From Bacillota bacterium (GTDB lineage: Bacteria; Bacillota; Clostridia; Oscillospirales; Ruminococcaceae), in the NCBI GenBank assembly GCA_023396215.1, contig JAEWWW010000033.1, positions 1 through 8,701 on the forward strand: a DNA stretch of 8,701 nucleotides, in the 5' to 3' direction. This document shows positions 5,693 to 8,701 of this stretch, in pieces. The position numbers and the translations under genes are program-made. Under the pieces are notes generated by a model that was given only the letters and a program-made list of their open reading frames with translations, searched no databases and was not told the origin of the DNA. The stretch's first letter is position 1; every line of letters starts with the position of its first letter.

Positions 5693-6361
5693 TCACCGTC
5701 CTTCCTTAAGATAACGCGCAACGAGGCAGTAGATGGGCATGCCCTCGCGCCGGAACATCTCTTCATGCTCGGTGGGGGCGCTTTCGGGCAGGCCGCCGGG
5801 CTGCAGCCCCTGTATGCAGCGGGTAACCTGAAAGCCCGTCTCGGCAAAATAGAGCAGTGAATCCTCAAACAGCTGGCGGTGGTCGGTTTTGAACCAGACT
5901 TCTCCCCCATCGGCCAGAAAGGTTTTGTATTTGGCCAGCCAGCGGGTGTGGGTCAGCCGCTTTTTGTGCTGCCGGTCGCGGGGCCACGGGTTGCAGAAGT
6001 TGATGTAGATGCGCTCCACCACATCCGGCGGGCCCAGCATCAGGTCGATGCGCTCGATGTCGTGGGACATCAGCCTCACATTGGCCGGGGGCGCGCCCTC
6101 GCGGCCGCAGAGCGCCAGCACCTTGCGGTTGGCGTAGCCCAGCATATCGCTTTTGATGTCCACCGCCATATAGTTGACCTCCGGGTGGTCGGCGGCCATC
6201 CGGGCGATGAAGCCGCCCTTGCCGCAGCCCAGCTCCAGATGGATGGGATTTTGGTTGGCAAACACCGCCTGCCAGCCCCCCTTGTACCGGGCCGGTTCCT
6301 CTATGTACAGGCTGCTGGCCGCAAGCTCGGGCCGCGCCCATGGTCTTCTTCTAATCCTCAT
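5693..6361 (-). CDS. trmB: tRNA (guanine-N7-)-methyltransferase TrmB
   Basis: 222 residues, usual length. The enzyme methylates N7 of G46 in the variable loop of tRNAs using SAM. The SAM-binding motif I is LELGCGKGGF (42-51), with acidic VD at 67-68 (MAVDIKSDML). The family signature is INFCNPWPRDRQHKKRLTH (120-138), where many homologues read NFxDPWP; the Asp is Asn here. FKTDH (157-161) and the C-terminal TEHEEMFRREGMPIY (197-211) fit the family's GxxTxYE region. Start ATG 6361 has GGGGGAAG about eight bases upstream. It is the first gene of a unit with the small XRE regulator and has its own promoter. Confidence 0.95.
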   Translation of the reverse strand: MRIRRRPWARPELAASSLYIEEPARYKGGWQAVFANQNPIHLELGCGKGGFIARMAADHPEVNYMAVDIKSDMLGYANRKVLALCGREGAPPANVRLMSHDIERIDLMLGPPDVVERIYINFCNPWPRDRQHKKRLTHTRWLAKYKTFLADGGEVWFKTDHRQLFEDSLLYFAETGFQVTRCIQGLQPGGLPESAPTEHEEMFRREGMPIYCLVARYLKEGR

Positions 6362-6405
6362 CCGAGATCTTCCCCCGTTTAAAGCATCTGCAAAGATACC
6401 GCCCG

Positions 6406-6422
6406 GCGGCCCTTAAGGCCGC
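6406..6422 (-). promoter_or_regulatory. Small GC hairpin in the trmB leader
   Basis: GCGGCC (6406-6411) pairs with GGCCGC (6417-6422) around a five-base loop. It lies just downstream of the predicted start of transcription, about 45 bases before the trmB ATG. No T-run follows. Confidence 0.35.
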
Positions 6423-6438
6423 TCCGGCGCACCTGTTT

Positions 6439-6468
6439 ATGATAGTTGCCCCGCCGCCCCTTTGTCAA
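6439..6468 (-). promoter_or_regulatory. Sigma-A-type promoter for trmB-xre
   Basis: On the minus strand a perfect TTGACA (6468-6463) and TATCAT (6444-6439) are separated by 18 bases. The predicted start is near 6432, giving a leader of about 70 bases. Confidence 0.75.
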
Positions 6469-6520
6469 CCCCGCGGCTGTTTGTGGGCCTGCGTTGATGA
6501 TTTGGGGTGTGGGCCGGTGG

Positions 6521-6548
6521 CGATAGCGCCCCCCGACAGGGGGCATCG
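6521..6548. repeat. GC-rich hairpin in the gap upstream of trmB
   Basis: GCCCCC (6528-6533) pairs with GGGGGC (6539-6544), and CGAT (6521-6524) pairs with ATCG (6545-6548) around a three-base bulge. It follows the terminator-like hairpin at 6574-6599 when read on the minus strand and may support termination. No gene is seen in 6362-6628. Confidence 0.5.
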
Positions 6549-6573
6549 GCCCGCCATATCCGCGACAGCTTAA

Positions 6574-6599
6574 GGCCCCCGCACAGTTGTGCGGGGGCC
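6574..6599 (-). terminator. GC-rich hairpin ending the M14 peptidase unit
   Basis: A perfect 11-bp stem GGCCCCCGCAC/GTGCGGGGGCC with loop AGTT lies 29 bases past the stop of the 82-residue gene. The T-run is poor (TTAAGCTG), so terminator activity is likely but not proved. Confidence 0.6.
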
Positions 6600-6628
6600 G
6601 CCTGTTTATTATGTTGGGTTGTCGACGC

Positions 6629-6877
6629 TTACCCGGTAAAGCTGCTGCCCGCCTTTATCTGGGCCACCGCCTGCCGGATGCGCGCCTTGGCATCATCACC
6701 GGTGGTTGCCCCCTGCACATAGGCGATCATCTGCCGCTTCTGCTCGGGGGTCATCCTTCCAAAATAGCTCATCGCCTCGGTATCCTGCGAAAGGGCCATC
6801 CACAGCCCCAGAGGCATGTCGGGCTGCTCCGGGCTGTGGCTGCTGCCCATCCCTACAAATGCATTGTTCTGTTCCAT
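6629..6877 (-). CDS. Small conserved protein with a YdeI-like C-terminal segment
   Basis: 82 residues. GGGAGG (6893-6888) lies ten bases before the ATG at 6877, so this start is preferred over the longer open frame, which overlaps the M14 gene. Residues 20-32 read DMPLGLWMALSQD, followed by AMSYFGRMTPEQKRQMIAYVQGATTGDDAKARIRQAVAQI (35-74), cited here in pieces: AMSYFGRM, EQKRQMIAYV and RIRQAVAQI. This resembles the short helical segment at the end of YdeI/OmdA-type proteins, which also occurs alone in clostridial small proteins. No signal peptide or membrane helix is present. It follows the M14 peptidase by 70 bases and precedes a hairpin terminator. Its function is unknown. Confidence 0.8.
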   Translation of the reverse strand: MEQNNAFVGMGSSHSPEQPDMPLGLWMALSQDTEAMSYFGRMTPEQKRQMIAYVQGATTGDDAKARIRQAVAQIKAGSSFTG

Positions 6878-6907
6878 CCTTTTACCGCCTCCCTTTTCCG
6901 CTAGCTT

Positions 6908-6941
6908 CCCCCCATTTGGCCAAAATATACCTGTTGGGGGG
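6908..6941 (-). repeat. Inverted repeat between the M14 gene and the small gene
   Basis: CCCCCCA (6908-6914) pairs with TGGGGGG (6935-6941). The 20-base loop contains the palindrome TTTGGCCAAA (6915-6924). It starts 6 bases after the M14 stop on the minus strand. It has no T-run, so it could be an mRNA-stabilising stem or an attenuator between the two genes. Confidence 0.4.
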
Positions 6942-6947
6942 CGCTGC

Positions 6948-8219
6948 TCAAAGGGTGGACGCCAACAGCAGCATGCCCAGATTGTCGCGGTAGATGGTAT
7001 CAAACTGCGAGATGGGCAGCGGGTTTCTGCCCCTGCCGACCTCGATGGTGTAGCCGGGGCGGCGGTACTGCTGAATGAACCAATCCTTGTATCCGGCGTA
7101 GGAGGCGATGCCCGCCGTTTCATCCAACAGGTACCCGCTGGCCTGCGAAAGCTGCCTGCCGATGGTGCGGGCCTCTGGGGGGGCCAGGTTCATAAAGTCC
7201 CAGTAGATAAGCTGACCCTGACTGTGGTAGGCCATCACCAGCCGGAAGTTGTGGCTGCGGGTAAAGTCGGCCACCGCCTTGCTTTCCGGCTCAGACTCGG
7301 GGGCGGTGCCGCCGTAGCGGGTGGGCCCCGGCCCGGTAATGCCGTATTCGGCCTCGTACTGCTTGGAGGTTTCCCACTCGGCGTTGTAATTGTGGTTCAA
7401 ATCAACCCCGCGGATATTGGCCTGCCAGTTGCGGGAAAAATCGGTGCTGCCGTTGTTCCAGCGTATCAGGTCATTGGCGTAGGGGTTGCCGGGCTGCAGG
7501 CCGTTGAGCACCAAATCCACCCCGTCGGGGTTCACCATAGGCAGGACATAGATGCTGACCTCGGCGGCCAGCGCCCGGGGGTTGTAGCCCCGCAGCGTCG
7601 TACCTAGCGCGTAGGCCTTGGCGAAATCCTCAATAAACTTCATCAGCACCGGGGTGGTAATCCACTCCAGACTGTGGTGGGCGCCGTTGTAAAACACCTG
7701 CCTTGGGCCGGTACCCAAACGAATATATGTCAGGTCTTTGCCCAGTACGCTTTTGCCGGCGCTGCCCACCTGCAAAAAGGGGTAGCGCGCCTTCAGGCCC
7801 TGTATGTCCCTTTGCAGAACCTCGTATGTATAGCTGATGTCAGTATCCACCACATCGATGCCGTATGGCACCACAATCTGGCGGCCTATCTGGAGGTTCT
7901 GGGGGGTAAGGCCGGGGTTAGCGGCCATCAGCAGGGTCAGGTTGGTGTGGTAGCGCCGGGCGATGTTGTAAAAGGTATCGCCGGGGCGAATGGTGTACCG
8001 GTCGTAGCCCAGCAGGTAGCGCTCCATGGCGCGGTAGGTGGCGGGCCCGATAATGCCGTCGGGGGTCAGGCCAAAGTCGCGCTGAAAGCGGCTGACCGCC
8101 GCCCGCATCCGGGAGCCGAAAATGCCGTCTATAGGGCCGGGGTCATACCCCAGCTTTCTCAGCAGGGCCTGCAGCTCCATAACGTCGGTGCCGGACATCC
8201 CTTCTCTTAATGTTCTCAT
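6948..8219 (-). CDS. PG-binding/LysM/M14 zinc carboxypeptidase (gamma-D-glutamyl-diamino acid peptidase type)
   Basis: 423 residues from ATG 8219. Three modules are visible: a peptidoglycan-binding_1 domain (about 5-67: GTDVMELQALLRKLGY, DGIFGSRMRAAVSRFQRDFG, DGIIGPAT), one LysM domain (74-118: YTIRPGDTFYNIARRY, NLQIGRQIVVPYG), and an M14 domain (about 130-420). Zinc ligands are His182 and Glu185 in HSLEW, with His332 in MAYHSQG; the general base is Glu393 in YTIEVGRG. DLNHNYN (273-279) replaces the DLNRNF of true carboxypeptidases, as in peptidases that cut gamma-D-Glu-diaminopimelate bonds. No signal peptide is seen, as in the sporulation enzyme ENP1 of Lysinibacillus sphaericus, so action on spore or mother-cell-facing peptidoglycan is possible (inference). 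It leads a unit with the 82-residue protein. An alternative start is ATG 8273. Confidence 0.92.
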   Translation of the reverse strand: MRTLREGMSGTDVMELQALLRKLGYDPGPIDGIFGSRMRAAVSRFQRDFGLTPDGIIGPATYRAMERYLLGYDRYTIRPGDTFYNIARRYHTNLTLLMAANPGLTPQNLQIGRQIVVPYGIDVVDTDISYTYEVLQRDIQGLKARYPFLQVGSAGKSVLGKDLTYIRLGTGPRQVFYNGAHHSLEWITTPVLMKFIEDFAKAYALGTTLRGYNPRALAAEVSIYVLPMVNPDGVDLVLNGLQPGNPYANDLIRWNNGSTDFSRNWQANIRGVDLNHNYNAEWETSKQYEAEYGITGPGPTRYGGTAPESEPESKAVADFTRSHNFRLVMAYHSQGQLIYWDFMNLAPPEARTIGRQLSQASGYLLDETAGIASYAGYKDWFIQQYRRPGYTIEVGRGRNPLPISQFDTIYRDNLGMLLLASTL

Positions 8220-8224
8220 CTGCT

Positions 8225-8258
8225 TCACCTCATTTTCGCCGCCCGGCACAGGGCGGCG
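8225..8258 (-). promoter_or_regulatory. RBS and adjoining GC hairpin before the M14 start
   Basis: GAGGTGA (8231-8225) lies 5 bases before the ATG at 8219 and supports that start. Six bases upstream of it is a perfect 8-bp GC hairpin (CGCCGCCC at 8237-8244 with GGGCGGCG at 8251-8258). If translation started at ATG 8273 instead, this would be coding and encode a basic leader MTLKRRRPVPGG. A weak -10-like TACTAT lies at 8293-8288. Confidence 0.5.
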
Positions 8259-8377
8259 CCGCTTCAAAGTCATATCTCTTCTTTCATATAGTATTGTGAA
8301 GGATTTCCTTTTGTGAGGCGGCCAAAAGGAGGGCAAACCGCCCCGCGACAAAAATTCAAAAAATCGTAAATACCCCC

Positions 8378-8406
8378 TTGACGAATGTCGGATTATTGGA
8401 TATAAT
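8378..8406 (+). promoter_or_regulatory. Near-consensus promoter for tRNA-Ala
   Basis: TTGACG (8378-8383) and a perfect TATAAT (8401-8406) are separated by exactly 17 bases. Transcription should start near 8413, giving a 5' leader of about 46 bases to be removed from the tRNA. Confidence 0.92.
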
Positions 8407-8458
8407 ATACTTCGTCGGTGAGAGGAACCCTTTCTGGAGGGAACCAAACGCCACATGT

Positions 8459-8534
8459 GGGGGTATAGCTCAGCTGGGAGAGCGCTTGAATGGCATTCAA
8501 GAGGCCAGCGGTTCGATCCCGCTTATCTCCACCA
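8459..8534 (+). tRNA. tRNA-Ala (anticodon GGC)
   Basis: 76 bases with encoded CCA (8532-8534). The acceptor stem is GGGGGTA (8459-8465) with TATCTCC (8524-8530), including two G-U pairs. The D arm is GCTC/GAGC (8468-8483). The anticodon stem CTTGA/TCAAG (8485-8489, 8497-8501) holds loop ATGGCAT, with anticodon GGC at 8492-8494. The T arm is AGCGG/CCGCT with loop TTCGATC (8507-8523). GGC reads GCC and GCU alanine codons. It is a single-gene transcript with its own promoter and terminator, divergent from the M14 peptidase. Confidence 0.97.
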
Positions 8535-8536
8535 AA

Positions 8537-8569
8537 AAAACGGCTTAAACATTAGGTTTAAGCCGTTTT
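8537..8569 (+). terminator. Intrinsic terminator of the tRNA gene
   Basis: A perfect 14-bp stem AAAACGGCTTAAAC (8537-8550) pairs with 8556-8569 around loop ATTAG. It starts two bases after the CCA and ends in TTTT. Confidence 0.93.
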
Positions 8570-8585
8570 CCCATACAATAAAAAT

Positions 8586-8604
8586 CCCCCGGCAAAGCCG
8601 GGGG
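8586..8604 (-). terminator. Intrinsic terminator for a gene beyond the right edge
   Basis: CCCCCGGC (8586-8593) and GCCGGGGG (8597-8604) form a stem around AAA. On the minus strand it is followed by ATTTTTATTG, a good U-tract, so it serves a leftward gene converging on the tRNA. Confidence 0.85.
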
Positions 8605-8701
8605 TATTTCACATGCGGGCAAAGCCCTCTGTTCTTCGCATACACGTCAAACGTGTAATACGGTCTGCCAGTTGCGTAAAGCTTGTTACTTGCCGCCCGT
8701 A
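8605..8701 (-). other. Right edge: 3' region of an off-window minus-strand gene
   Basis: Upstream of the terminator on the minus strand are two more small stems: TACACGT/ACGTGTA (8641-8657, three-base loop) and GGGC/GCCC (8617-8627, AAA loop). One minus frame is open from 8701 to a TGA at 8611-8609; another ends at once in GGC-AAG-TAA (GK*). Either could be the end of the off-window gene. The visible part is too short to name it. Confidence 0.3.

Noticed and set aside
5312..5860. Plus-strand open frame of 182 codons after the palindromic element
   Set aside because: It runs antisense through xre and trmB, shows no domain and begins inside the palindromic element.
5689..5910. N-terminal extension of the XRE regulator into trmB
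   Set aside because: The extended residues are low-complexity shadow of the trmB frame; the HTH domain begins at the ATG at 5688, which has a usable SD.
6878..7123. Longer version of the 82-residue protein overlapping the M14 gene
   Set aside because: The added residues are an out-of-frame reading of the M14 peptidase; the ATG at 6877 has a good GGGAGG.
6816..8210. Long plus-strand open frames opposite the M14 gene
   Set aside because: They are GC-rich antisense shadows of a gene whose catalytic motifs are all present on the minus strand.
8605..8701. Named partial gene at the right edge
   Set aside because: Only about 30 codons are visible and two minus frames are possible; no motif allows identification.

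Overview
The window looks like a chromosomal segment from a GC-rich member of the Clostridia, probably an Oscillospiraceae/Ruminococcaceae-type anaerobe. I infer this from AGGAGG-type ribosome binding sites, many sigma-A-like promoters, intrinsic terminators, a clostridial tRNA-Ala, a PfoR-type EIIC membrane protein and a LysM/M14 peptidase of the kind linked to spores. No database search was possible, so the lineage is an inference.

Left part (1-1453, minus strand): a LemA protein and a TPM-domain (YgcG-type) membrane protein form a tight pair, read leftward from a recognisable promoter. The TPM gene runs off the left edge inside its glycine-rich tail. A 453-base divergent intergenic region separates this pair from a plus-strand PfoR-like EIIC (PF13303-type) gene. 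That region holds both promoters, a terminator-like inverted repeat, and a compact folded leader in front of the EIIC gene, which ends at a strong terminator.

Middle (2907-5160, plus strand): a solitary dapB-type gene has its -10 box in the spacer of a perfect 14-bp inverted repeat, which looks like a repressor operator. Next comes a long imperfect hairpin, then a membrane-anchored orphan protein with visibly more A/T-rich codons. A 224-bp palindromic element (5199-5422), capped at both ends by the same hairpin, separates the plus-strand block from the minus-strand block. It resembles a MITE-like non-autonomous repeat.

Right part (5446-8219, minus strand): trmB and a small XRE regulator form a two-gene unit with its own good promoter. 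Upstream of it lies a second unit, a PG-binding/LysM/M14 cell-wall peptidase followed by an 82-residue protein, ending in a GC-rich hairpin. Diverging from the peptidase is a tRNA-Ala(GGC) gene with a near-consensus promoter and a perfect terminator. The right edge holds a minus-strand terminator whose gene lies almost entirely outside the window.

The protein genes are mostly housekeeping or envelope functions (lysine/DAP supply, peptidoglycan cleavage, tRNA modification). I see no defence system, CRISPR array or biosynthetic cluster. The most notable signals are non-coding: the dapB operator, the EIIC leader, the palindromic element and the hairpin after dapB.
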